Assembly: GCA_937998635.1 (NCBI GenBank)
Contig: CALLDA010000066.1
Coordinates: forward strand, 1-6,968
Source: an uncultured Pseudomonadales bacterium
Lineage (GTDB): Bacteria; Pseudomonadota; Gammaproteobacteria; Pseudomonadales; Porticoccaceae
Reading direction: 5' to 3'
DNA: 6,968 bases
In this document: piece after piece, positions 1 to 5,200 of the stretch
Layout of the letters: each line of letters starts with the position of its first letter
How positions within the stretch are numbered: position 1 is the first letter of the stretch
Program-made: the position numbers and the translations under genes
The notes under the pieces: generated by a model
Told to the model about the DNA's origin: nothing
The model's database searches: none
What the model saw: the letters and a program-made list of their open reading frames with translations, nothing else

Positions 1-274
1 CGCTAATTGAACGATCAACATGAGATTCTGCGGCAAAATTTAGTATTATTCGAGGCGAATACTGGGTAAGTAAGCTAGCTAACAGCGCCTTGTCGCCAAT
101 ATCACCTCTGACAAAAACATATTTGTCATGGTCGCGAATCAGCGCAAGGTTGTCTAAATTACCGGCGTAAGTCAGTTTATCCAGGTTGATGACGGTTTCA
201 TCTGAGCCATTGAGCCAGTCAATAATATAATTTGAGCCAATAAAGCCCGCGCCGCCAGTTACCAGTATGGTCAT
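1..274 (-). CDS. rfbB: dTDP-glucose 4,6-dehydratase RmlB, N-terminal part (runs off the left edge)
   Basis: This is the first 91 codons of an extended short-chain dehydrogenase/reductase that converts dTDP-glucose to dTDP-4-keto-6-deoxyglucose, the second step toward dTDP-L-rhamnose and related deoxysugars, in the cytoplasm. Visible in the translation are the NAD-binding glycine motif GGAGFIGSN (residues 7-15), the RmlB hallmark DKLTYAGNLDNL (32-43), the acidic GDI step (57-59) and NFAAESHVDRSI (79-90). The family is about 350-360 residues, so roughly a quarter is present; the substrate-binding half and the Tyr-x-x-x-Lys catalytic pair lie outside. The ATG (272-274) has an AAGG ribosome site at 282-285, seven bases upstream. 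The gene begins 15 bases after the stop of the glycosyltransferase gene, so the two are probably cotranscribed. Family assignment is very secure; whether the end product is rhamnose or another deoxysugar cannot be told here. Confidence 0.96.
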   Translation of the reverse strand, partial: MTILVTGGAGFIGSNYIIDWLNGSDETVINLDKLTYAGNLDNLALIRDHDKYVFVRGDIGDKALLASLLTQYSPRIILNFAAESHVDRSIS

Positions 275-289
275 TCGTTAACCTTGCTT

Positions 290-1333
290 TTAAATTTTGT
301 TCAGTAAGGTAGCGGCGAGAAGCCCAAAGCCACCTATCAAAGTTTGACGATAAACCCCGGAGCGCCAAACCCCTAATACTCGAGGTAGCAGCCAACGGCT
401 TCGGGCGGTGGTGTATGTGTCTAGAATCCCCTTGTTTTCTGGCGTTAAGAGTTCTCGAGTCTGTTGCAGAGCGCTTATATTGATAGTGTTCCAATTTTGA
501 AAACGGCCTTCCAGAATAAGACTAATACGTAGCCAGGTGGCGCGCCAGCCCGGACTCGCACCGAGCACATTACGGTCATGTTGTCGATATCTGACGCCTG
601 GGCAGGGGTCATACATAACTGTTCCGCCTACTCCTGTAATGAGGCTGTAGGCCCACCAGTCGTGGCTGACTATAGACACCTGTCCTGCCTGGCACAAAAT
701 ATCACGAGCGGCTTGATTGAAGACCATGGTGTTGCCACTGCTAAGGCTTTGTACCAGTGAGTTGGCGAAACTGGGTGACCTTCGGTAAAGCGGAGTGTAG
801 CCAATCTCAGCACCATTTTTTTCTACCAACCTCGTGCGTGAACAATATAGCGCGGGCGTCTCGCTGGGTACGGTCTTAAGTTTTGATATTGCTCGCGATA
901 GTTTGTCTGCTTCCCATATATCGTCCTGGTCGGCAAAGGCGTAATAGTCAGCTTCGATCTCATGACAGCAGACTAAAGACAGAAAATTTGCCGCATACCC
1001 TTGCTGGGGACCGGATTTGATTGCAAAAGACCGTTCACCCCATGATGAACGGTGTGTATTCAGGATATTTCTGGTGTTATCTGTTGAGCCGTCGTCTGAT
1101 GCGAAAAGACGGATATTCTGGTGATCCTGAGTGCGGATCGATTTAATTTGTTCATCCAGGAAGCGGTCGCCATCTTTGGTACAAAGCAGTACGGCGACGC
1201 AAGGTTCAGAACTATTTTGTGCTAAACGTTTTGACGCCTGCAAATTATCAGAAACCCTATCCTTACCAACAGTTAAATATTCACCGCCTGACGTTTCCTT
1301 GCAGCTTTTTGTTATGTCTTCCAATACTTGCAT
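290..1333 (-). CDS. Family 2 glycosyltransferase, rhamnosyltransferase-like
   Basis: A 347-residue GT-A fold glycosyltransferase. The nucleotide-sugar domain begins near residue 46 (VAVLLCTKDG), with SDDGS at 79-83 and the metal-binding region ADQDDIW at 134-140. GNTMVFN (200-206), SHDWW (223-227) and YRQHDRNVLGA (249-259) follow, a combination typical of the GT2 subfamily that includes many O-antigen rhamnosyltransferases. The C-terminus is basic, with a short hydrophobic stretch (about 331-344) that may contact the membrane. It precedes rmlB in the same direction, which fits transfer of a deoxyhexose such as rhamnose to a lipid-linked glycan on the cytoplasmic side; donor and acceptor are inference. 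The start is uncertain: residues 1-45 are polar and outside the family domain, the ATG has only AGG nearly touching it, and a TTG at 1241-1243 (codon 31) is preceded by AAGGATAGGG at a rather long distance. No other Met codon occurs before residue 203. Confidence 0.9.
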   Translation of the reverse strand: MQVLEDITKSCKETSGGEYLTVGKDRVSDNLQASKRLAQNSSEPCVAVLLCTKDGDRFLDEQIKSIRTQDHQNIRLFASDDGSTDNTRNILNTHRSSWGERSFAIKSGPQQGYAANFLSLVCCHEIEADYYAFADQDDIWEADKLSRAISKLKTVPSETPALYCSRTRLVEKNGAEIGYTPLYRRSPSFANSLVQSLSSGNTMVFNQAARDILCQAGQVSIVSHDWWAYSLITGVGGTVMYDPCPGVRYRQHDRNVLGASPGWRATWLRISLILEGRFQNWNTINISALQQTRELLTPENKGILDTYTTARSRWLLPRVLGVWRSGVYRQTLIGGFGLLAATLLNKI

Positions 1334-1394
1334 ACCTACTGTAGCAATCTGCAGCTATTAACGTGCTGTTTGCGGTCTAATTTTTTCCTCGATT

Positions 1395-1400
1395 AGTATA
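1395..1400 (-). promoter_or_regulatory. Possible -10 box for the glycosyltransferase-rmlB operon
   Basis: On the minus strand this reads TATACT, five of six matches to the sigma-70 -10 consensus, about 60 bases upstream of the glycosyltransferase ATG. The hexamer at the proper -35 distance (1418-1423, ATCTAT) is poor, so an activator would be needed or the call is chance. It is the best candidate I see in an AT-rich leader. No JUMPstart/ops element of the RfaH type is recognisable here. Confidence 0.25.
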
Positions 1401-1438
1401 ACGCACTTGGTCAGCTTATAGATTATTAAGGTTTGACC

Positions 1439-1479
1439 TGATTCAATTTTTGCAGGATTTATGTTGATATTGATTCAAC
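1439..1479. repeat. AT-rich segment with two TGATTCAA direct repeats and an inverted repeat
   Basis: TGATTCAA occurs at 1439-1446 and again at 1471-1478, exactly 32 bases (about three helical turns) apart. The second copy is also the right arm of an inverted repeat GTTGA-7-TCAAC (1463-1467 and 1475-1479). It lies between the glycosyltransferase gene on the minus strand and the -10 box at 1520 on the plus strand. A pair of regulator-binding sites is possible, but such short repeats arise by chance in AT-rich DNA, and no known consensus is matched. Confidence 0.3.
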
Positions 1480-1519
1480 GTGCGCCTTTTTATGACATAG
1501 GATTACTAAATTGATCGCG

Positions 1520-1525
1520 TATAAT
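1520..1525 (+). promoter_or_regulatory. Consensus -10 box (TATAAT) upstream of the transporter relic and ssb
   Basis: A perfect TATAAT. The best -35-like hexamer, ATGACA at 1492-1497, is 22 bases away, which is too far for a standard promoter; the hexamer at 17 bases (1497-1502) is poor. The box is followed within six bases by the palindrome CTGTGTTTTAACAG. A transcript from here would cross the decayed transporter fragment and could continue into ssb with a leader of about 360 bases. It may be the leftover promoter of the lost transporter gene, but this is inference. Confidence 0.4.
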
Positions 1526-1530
1526 GGCGA

Positions 1531-1544
1531 CTGTGTTTTAACAG
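1531..1544. promoter_or_regulatory. Palindrome CTGTGTTTTAACAG, LexA-like but with short spacing
   Basis: CTGT and ACAG half-sites flank six bases. The gammaproteobacterial LexA box has the same half-sites flanking eight bases (CTG-N10-CAG), so this site is two bases too short to be a standard SOS box. Its place just after a -10 box, where a bound repressor would block transcription, and the known SOS control of uvrA and ssb in E. coli make it worth noting. It could be a decayed box or the site of another regulator. Confidence 0.25.
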
Positions 1545-1551
1545 ACCATCA

Positions 1552-1804
1552 ATGTTAAACGCCGCCGAAGTTCGTGCTCTCATAGCGCTGCTGACCGATC
1601 TTACCCGTGAGCAAAATCGCACTCGAGCGATGGCGGCGACTGGTGGCAGTATTTATTGGCCTTGCTTTTGCCGTTGCCCTAGTGATGGCTCCCTGGTGGC
1701 GTCTCACCAGGCAATGTTCGTGTCTCGGTCAGATAAATTGGCGCGATAGATTTAGAGGTGTGCAACGCGTTACACTCCCCACATTAGCGTCGGTGTTTGA
1801 CTGA
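1552..1804 (+). pseudogene. Frameshifted remnant of an MFS transporter gene
   Basis: Two overlapping frames together give a short piece of a major facilitator transporter of the kind found next to ssb in pseudomonads and relatives. Frame one (1552-1653) reads ALIALLTDLTREQNRTRAMA followed by ATGGSI. An extra TATT at 1654-1657 breaks the frame; the other frame then continues IGLAFAVALVMAPWW (1655-1699). Removing the four bases gives a continuous GGSI-GLAFAV join, as expected for this loop and the following membrane helix. The rest of the protein (usually about 400 or more residues with 12 helices) is missing on both sides, and after 1699 I see no further similarity up to the stop at 1802-1804. 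The leading MLNAAEVRA could be the original N-terminus joined to the middle by an internal deletion, though no strong ribosome site precedes it. Family resemblance is from memory of conserved residues, not a search. Confidence 0.6.
1760..1775. repeat. 16-base near-perfect palindrome upstream of ssb
   Basis: The sequence GTGCAACGCGTTACAC is an inverted repeat with a self-complementary core AACGCGTT and outer GTG/CAC arms; only the fourth pair (C against A) fails. It sits 115 bases before the ssb start codon, after the last recognisable transporter-relic sequence. The geometry is that of a dimeric regulator's operator. No regulator can be named, and it could be coincidental remnant sequence. 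Confidence 0.35.
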
Positions 1805-1842
1805 TGCGAAATGAAGCTCAAACCAACATCACTTATTTAAAC

Positions 1843-1859
1843 CAGCATGACTTATGCTG
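1843..1859 (+). promoter_or_regulatory. Inverted repeat CAGCAT-5-ATGCTG in the ssb leader
   Basis: Six perfectly complementary bases flank GACTT, 31 bases upstream of the ssb ATG. As RNA it would form a small hairpin just ahead of the ribosome site; as DNA it could bind a dimeric protein. There is no T-tract after it, so it is not a terminator. I could not place a convincing -35/-10 pair for an ssb-proximal promoter around it. Confidence 0.3.
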
Positions 1860-1879
1860 TTAGGGTGATAGTCAAAGAC

Positions 1880-1885
1880 AGGAGG
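1880..1885 (+). promoter_or_regulatory. Ribosome binding site of ssb
   Basis: A full AGGAGG five bases before the ATG at 1891. It is the strongest Shine-Dalgarno sequence in the window, fits a highly expressed housekeeping protein, and fixes the ssb start. Confidence 0.9.
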
Positions 1886-1890
1886 CTTAT

Positions 1891-2379
1891 ATGGCCAGTC
1901 GAGGTATTAACAAAGTAATTTTAGTCGGTAATCTGGGGCAGGATCCCGAAACCCGGTACATGCCCTCCGGCGGCGCGGTGACCAATATTACGGTTGCCAC
2001 CAGTGAGACCTGGAAAGACAAACAGAGTGGCCAGCAACAGGAACGTACTGAATGGCACCGTATTGTATTTTTTAACCGCCTGGCTGAGATCGCCGGTGAA
2101 TATTTACGTAAAGGCAGCAAGGTTTACATCGAAGGTTCGTTGCGGACGCGCAAATGGCAGGATAAAAATACCGGCGCTGATCGCTATACCACAGAGATAG
2201 TCGCCAACGAAATGCAGATGCTGGATAGTCGCGGCGGCGGGGCTGGTGGTGATTATGCTCCTGATCAGCAATCGGCGCCTCAGCAGGCTCCGAGAGCCGT
2301 TGCTACAGGCGGCGCTGAGTCACCGGCGGCGGCTCAGCCCGGTGGTTTTGATAACTTTGATGACGATATACCTTTTTAA
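1891..2379 (+). CDS. ssb: Single-stranded DNA-binding protein SSB
   Basis: A 162-residue SSB that works as a tetramer, coating single-stranded DNA in replication, recombination and repair and recruiting partner proteins. The OB-fold covers about residues 1-112, starting MASRGINKVILVGNLGQDPE. The DNA-stacking aromatics of E. coli SSB are at equivalent places: W41, W55, F61 and W89. Residues 113-150 are a flexible linker rich in Gly, Gln, Ala and Pro, and the protein ends in the acidic tip DDDIPF (157-162), the docking peptide for exonuclease I, PriA, RecO and others. Length is normal for the family (E. coli 178). The start is fixed by AGGAGG at 1880-1885. In many gammaproteobacteria ssb adjoins uvrA and, in pseudomonads, an MFS transporter gene; here only a transporter remnant remains upstream, and cysC follows 98 bases downstream. 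Confidence 0.98.
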   Translation: MASRGINKVILVGNLGQDPETRYMPSGGAVTNITVATSETWKDKQSGQQQERTEWHRIVFFNRLAEIAGEYLRKGSKVYIEGSLRTRKWQDKNTGADRYTTEIVANEMQMLDSRGGGAGGDYAPDQQSAPQQAPRAVATGGAESPAAAQPGGFDNFDDDIPF

Positions 2380-2468
2380 GATTGATCGATTTTCAATAGT
2401 CTCTGACCTATATCCCGTACCAAGCAGAGGCTCTTCACGTTGCTTAACCCGCAATATAAATATTCCTT

Positions 2469-2472
2469 GGAG
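2469..2472 (+). promoter_or_regulatory. Ribosome binding site that fixes the TTG start of cysC
   Basis: GGAG lies five bases before the TTG at 2478-2480. There is no in-frame ATG before the P-loop, and the residues right after this TTG (NLTWHDS) match the conserved CysC beginning, so this site supports the unusual start codon. Confidence 0.75.
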
Positions 2473-2477
2473 TTGTT

Positions 2478-3071
2478 TTGAATACAAATTTAACCTGGCA
2501 CGATTCTGTCGTAAGTAAACAAGAAAGATCAGATAAAAAAGGCCAAAAGCCCTGCGTAATCTGGTTCACGGGGCTGAGTGGTTCGGGTAAATCAACCATT
2601 GCTAATACTCTGGAAAGAGCGCTCTTTGAGCGGGGTCATCATTGTTATCTGCTCGACGGCGATAATGTCCGGCAGGGCCTTAACGGTGATCTGGGTTTTG
2701 CCGATGAGGATCGCGTTGAGAATATTCGACGTATTGGCGAGGCGGCTAAACTTTTTGTTGATGCCGGTTTGATCGTGATGACGGCGTTTATCTCGCCGTT
2801 TCGCACCGAGCGCCAACTGGCAAGAGACGTAGTAGAGGATGACGAGTTTATCGAAGTCCATATGTCGACTTCGCTTGAGGTCTGTGAAGAAAGGGATCCA
2901 AAAGGGCTATACAAAAAAGCACGGGCCGGGGAAATTCCTTTTTTTACCGGGATAGATTCAGCCTACGAGGCACCGGTAAATCCAGAGTTAGTAATCGATA
3001 CAGGTGTAAATGATATCCAGGCCTGCACAGAGCAATTGATTAATTATCTGGTCGAAAAGCAGTATATCTAG
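2478..3071 (+). CDS. cysC: Adenylylsulfate (APS) kinase CysC
   Basis: A 197-residue cytoplasmic kinase that phosphorylates adenosine 5'-phosphosulfate with ATP to give PAPS, the last activation step of sulfate before reduction or sulfotransfer. Motifs in order: N-terminal TWH (6-8), Walker A GLSGSGKST (32-40), DGDNVR (60-65), FISPFR (104-109) with the serine that is phosphorylated in E. coli CysC, DPKGLYKKAR (140-149) and IPFFTGIDSAYEAP (153-166), the substrate lid region. Length matches the stand-alone enzyme (E. coli 201). Translation starts at TTG 2478 with GGAG five bases upstream. The usual partners cysD and cysN (ATP sulfurylase) are not in the window, so the gene is separated from the normal cysDNC cluster here. 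It follows ssb by 98 bases with no clear terminator between, so read-through from ssb is possible. Whether the PAPS feeds cysteine synthesis or sulfated polysaccharide cannot be decided. Confidence 0.97.
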   Translation: MNTNLTWHDSVVSKQERSDKKGQKPCVIWFTGLSGSGKSTIANTLERALFERGHHCYLLDGDNVRQGLNGDLGFADEDRVENIRRIGEAAKLFVDAGLIVMTAFISPFRTERQLARDVVEDDEFIEVHMSTSLEVCEERDPKGLYKKARAGEIPFFTGIDSAYEAPVNPELVIDTGVNDIQACTEQLINYLVEKQYI

Positions 3072-3128
3072 GGTTTGATATTCAGGGCTCTCCTTCGAGT
3101 CTGGGACGAGATTTGGTTTCAGACCGTC

Positions 3129-3207
3129 ATTCTGGCTTCTAGAATTTGCCTATAGGCGCTGTCTTCCCTGTGGTTTTTACGCCCTGGGGTAGGTGACTCA
3201 TAGGCAA
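3129..3207. repeat. Inverted repeats in the convergent cysC-fabB gap
   Basis: The 141-base gap between the convergent cysC and fabB genes contains ATTCT-7-AGAAT (3129-3145), a 10-base palindrome GCCTATAGGC (3148-3157), and a longer-range pair TTGCCTAT (3146-3153) with ATAGGCAA (3200-3207) separated by 46 bases. No stem is followed by a clear run of T on either strand, so I do not call a Rho-independent terminator. Messages from both sides must end about here, and these folds may help protect 3' ends. Confidence 0.3.
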
Positions 3208-3212
3208 TGGTT

Positions 3213-4430
3213 TTACTGATGATATTTCTGTAGCACCAGCGTGGCGTTAGTGCCACCAAAACCAAAGCTGTTAGACATCACCCGCTCAAGTTTCACATCG
3301 TCTATTCGTTTGGTCGCAATCGGCATGCCGGCGACTTCGGGGTCGAGGTTGTCGATATTGATTGATTCGGCAATAAAATCGTTTTCCATCATCAGCATGC
3401 TGTAGATGGCTTCGTGAACGCCAGCGGCGCCGAGAGAGTGTCCGGACAGGGATTTGGTTGAACCGATGGGCGGAGCTTTGTCGCCAAAGACACCGCGAAT
3501 AGCACCTATTTCGGCGATATCACCAACCGGTGTGCTGGTGCCATGGGTGTTGATGTAGTCGATATCACCTTCGACCGTGGCCATTGCCTGTTGCATGCAA
3601 CGCATAGCGCCTTCGCCCGAAGGGGCGACCATGTCGTAGCCGTCTGAGGTGGCGCCATAGCCGACAATCTCGGCATAGATTTTGGCACCACGAGCCAATG
3701 CATGCTCCAGTTCCTCCACCACAAAGCAGCCGCCACCGCAGGACATAACAAAGCCGTCGCGGTCCACGTCGTAAGGGCGCGAGGCTTGTTCAGGGGTGTC
3801 GTTATATTTTGTTGAGAGGGCACCCATAGCATCAAACATACTGGCCATTGACCAGTGCTCCTCTTCTGCGCCACCGGCGAAAAGAATATCCTGCTTTCCT
3901 AATTGTATCTGCTCGACGGCTGAGCCGATGCAGTGGGCACTGGTGGCGCAGGCAGAAGATATGCAGATATTCAGACCTTTGATTTGAAAAGGTGTAGCGA
4001 GGCAGGCGGCGACGGTGCTGCTCATAATTTGAGTGACGCGATAAGGTCCCATGCGACGCACGCCCTTATTGCGACAGGTGTCTATGGATTCGACAAATTT
4101 TTCGCCGGAAATCCCGCCTGAACCCATGATAATTCCGGTTCGAGGATTACTGATGTCGGCCTGGGTCAGGGCGCTATCGTCGATAGCCTGTTGCATGGCG
4201 ACATAGCCATAGGCCGCCGCGACACTCATAAAACGCAGGTGTTTACGATCAATCAGATCTTTAAAATCGAGGTCAATCTGGCCACCAATCTGGCTTTTCA
4301 TGCCGGCTTCTCGGTACGCCTCATTAACACTGACACCGGAACGACCATTGCGGAGTGAGTCTAGTACACTGGCTGTGTCATTTCCCAGGCAAGAAACTAC
4401 GCCCATACCAGTAATTACTGCACGTCTCAT
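3213..4430 (-). CDS. fabB: 3-oxoacyl-[ACP] synthase I (beta-ketoacyl-ACP synthase I) FabB
   Basis: A 405-residue condensing enzyme that elongates acyl-ACP with malonyl-ACP; FabB is specifically needed to extend the cis-3-decenoyl-ACP made by FabA, so the pair makes unsaturated fatty acids without oxygen. It starts with MRRAVITGMGVVSCLGN and carries the thiolase-fold catalytic set: Cys161 in SSACATSAHCIGSA, His296 in NTHGTSTPVGD, Lys326 and His331 in KSLSGHSLGAAG. The terminal glycine-rich FGFGGTNA (389-396) is intact. Length equals E. coli FabB (406). ATG at 4428-4430 has GAGG five bases upstream. It lies 63 bases after the fabA stop on the same strand, forming the fabA-fabB operon also known from Pseudomonas. 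FabF is the close relative, but pairing with fabA and the SSACATSAHC signature favour FabB. Confidence 0.97.
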   Translation of the reverse strand: MRRAVITGMGVVSCLGNDTASVLDSLRNGRSGVSVNEAYREAGMKSQIGGQIDLDFKDLIDRKHLRFMSVAAAYGYVAMQQAIDDSALTQADISNPRTGIIMGSGGISGEKFVESIDTCRNKGVRRMGPYRVTQIMSSTVAACLATPFQIKGLNICISSACATSAHCIGSAVEQIQLGKQDILFAGGAEEEHWSMASMFDAMGALSTKYNDTPEQASRPYDVDRDGFVMSCGGGCFVVEELEHALARGAKIYAEIVGYGATSDGYDMVAPSGEGAMRCMQQAMATVEGDIDYINTHGTSTPVGDIAEIGAIRGVFGDKAPPIGSTKSLSGHSLGAAGVHEAIYSMLMMENDFIAESINIDNLDPEVAGMPIATKRIDDVKLERVMSNSFGFGGTNATLVLQKYHQ

Positions 4431-4493
4431 ATCGACCTCGTTTTGTGTTTGATGATTCGCTTCCAGACAGCGTTAGAATTGTACTGAATCTCA

Positions 4494-5024
4494 TTAGAAA
4501 TTGTCAGTCGACTGGAACAGGCCGACGCGTAAACCTTTAGCGGTGTATATTTCACGGTCATCCACATAAACAGCGCCATCGGCGATGGCCATGACCAGCT
4601 TACGCTCAATAACGCGAGTAATATCCAGCTTGTAGGTTAGCTTTTTCGCGCTTGGCAGCACCTGGCCGAAGAACTTGACTTCGCCAGAACCAAGGGCTCT
4701 ACCGTGGCCGTTATTGCCTTTCCAGGTCAGGAAGAAACCAGTTAATTGCCAGAGGGCGTCCAGGCCCAGGCAGCCAGGCATCACCGGGTCGCCTGGAAAG
4801 TGGCAGCCAAAAAACCATTGATCGGGTTTGATATCCATCTCAGCGATAATTTCACCTTTACCATTAGCGCCGCCTTCGTCGCTGATATGGGTAATACGGT
4901 CGATCATCAACATATTCGGTGCTGGCAACTGCGCACTGTTTTCGTTAAACAAGCGCCCTTCAGCGCAGGCAATCAGATCATCGTAATCAAAGCTATTACG
5001 TTGGTGGGCGTTTGAGTCGGTCAA
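4494..5024 (-). CDS. fabA: 3-hydroxydecanoyl-[ACP] dehydratase/isomerase FabA
   Basis: A 176-residue hot-dog-fold enzyme that dehydrates 3-hydroxydecanoyl-ACP and isomerises the trans-2 product to cis-3-decenoyl-ACP, the branch point to unsaturated fatty acids. QLPAPNMLMIDRI (32-44) is followed by the active-site segment CHFPGDPVMPGCLGLDALWQL (start 74), with catalytic His75 and Asp89, and by the FabA signature GSGEVKF-GQVLPSAKK further on. It ends in VGLFQSTDNF, matching the E. coli C-terminus. Length is close to E. coli FabA (172). Translation starts at TTG (5022-5024): AGAGG lies five bases upstream at 5030-5034, no ATG is available before Met38, and the N-terminus aligns with the family within a few residues. 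It is first in the fabA-fabB operon, with a promoter candidate at 5103-5131. The isomerase-lacking relative FabZ is excluded by length and active-site context. Confidence 0.97.
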   Translation of the reverse strand: MTDSNAHQRNSFDYDDLIACAEGRLFNENSAQLPAPNMLMIDRITHISDEGGANGKGEIIAEMDIKPDQWFFGCHFPGDPVMPGCLGLDALWQLTGFFLTWKGNNGHGRALGSGEVKFFGQVLPSAKKLTYKLDITRVIERKLVMAIADGAVYVDDREIYTAKGLRVGLFQSTDNF

Positions 5025-5029
5025 ATGAA

Positions 5030-5034
5030 CCTCT
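5030..5034 (-). promoter_or_regulatory. Ribosome binding site that fixes the TTG start of fabA
   Basis: On the minus strand AGAGG lies five bases before TTG at 5024-5022. With no nearby in-frame ATG, it decides the start codon. Confidence 0.7.
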
Positions 5035-5102
5035 AGCTGGATGATGTATCGAATGCGACCTGGATAAGACTCATCGCAAATGGGTCGAAAAAAAGACGCG
5101 CC

Positions 5103-5131
5103 ATTTTAGCTTACTGACCATAGAAGTCCAA
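5103..5131 (-). promoter_or_regulatory. Putative sigma-70 promoter of the fabA-fabB operon
   Basis: On the minus strand TTGGAC (5126-5131) and TAAAAT (5103-5108) are separated by exactly 17 bases. The -10 matches five of six consensus positions; the -35 only begins well (TTG). Transcription would start near 5096 and give a leader of about 70 bases before the TTG start of fabA. The -35 overlaps one of two AAGTCCA repeats, a place where a regulator could act. E. coli fabA and fabB are controlled by FadR and FabR, but I cannot recognise either site here. Confidence 0.45.
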
Positions 5132-5148
5132 ATCCTGGATAAGTCCAG
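5124..5148. repeat. AAGTCCA direct repeats and a small hairpin at the fabA -35 region
   Basis: AAGTCCA occurs at 5124-5130 and 5141-5147, a 17-base period. The second copy is also part of an inverted repeat CTGGA-TAAG-TCCAG (5135-5148), which extends to AATC/GATT on the outside if one C is bulged. It overlaps and lies just upstream of the putative fabA -35 box, so it is a candidate operator. No known regulator consensus is matched. Confidence 0.3.
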
Positions 5149-5200
5149 ATTCCAGCGCTGTAGGTGTGAATTTGGGATAACTTGGTCAATTCGATGGTGG

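Noticed and set aside
219..494. 91-codon minus-strand open frame across the glycosyltransferase-rmlB junction
   Set aside because: It overlaps the secure rmlB start and glycosyltransferase C-terminus in another frame; a shadow.
1334..1550. JUMPstart/ops element expected before O-antigen operons
   Set aside because: I looked for the GGCGGTAG-type core on the minus strand upstream of the glycosyltransferase and found none.
2383..2400. Possible ssb terminator ATTGATCGATTTTCAAT after the stop
   Set aside because: The stem is only five A/T-rich pairs and no T-tract follows it, so it does not meet terminator standards.
2434..2460. Possible cysC promoter TTCACG with TATAAA
   Set aside because: The spacing is only 15 bases and the -35 match is poor; read-through from ssb is equally likely.
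3506..3874. 122-codon minus-strand open frame inside fabB
   Set aside because: A shifted frame within the fully conserved fabB gene with no family features.
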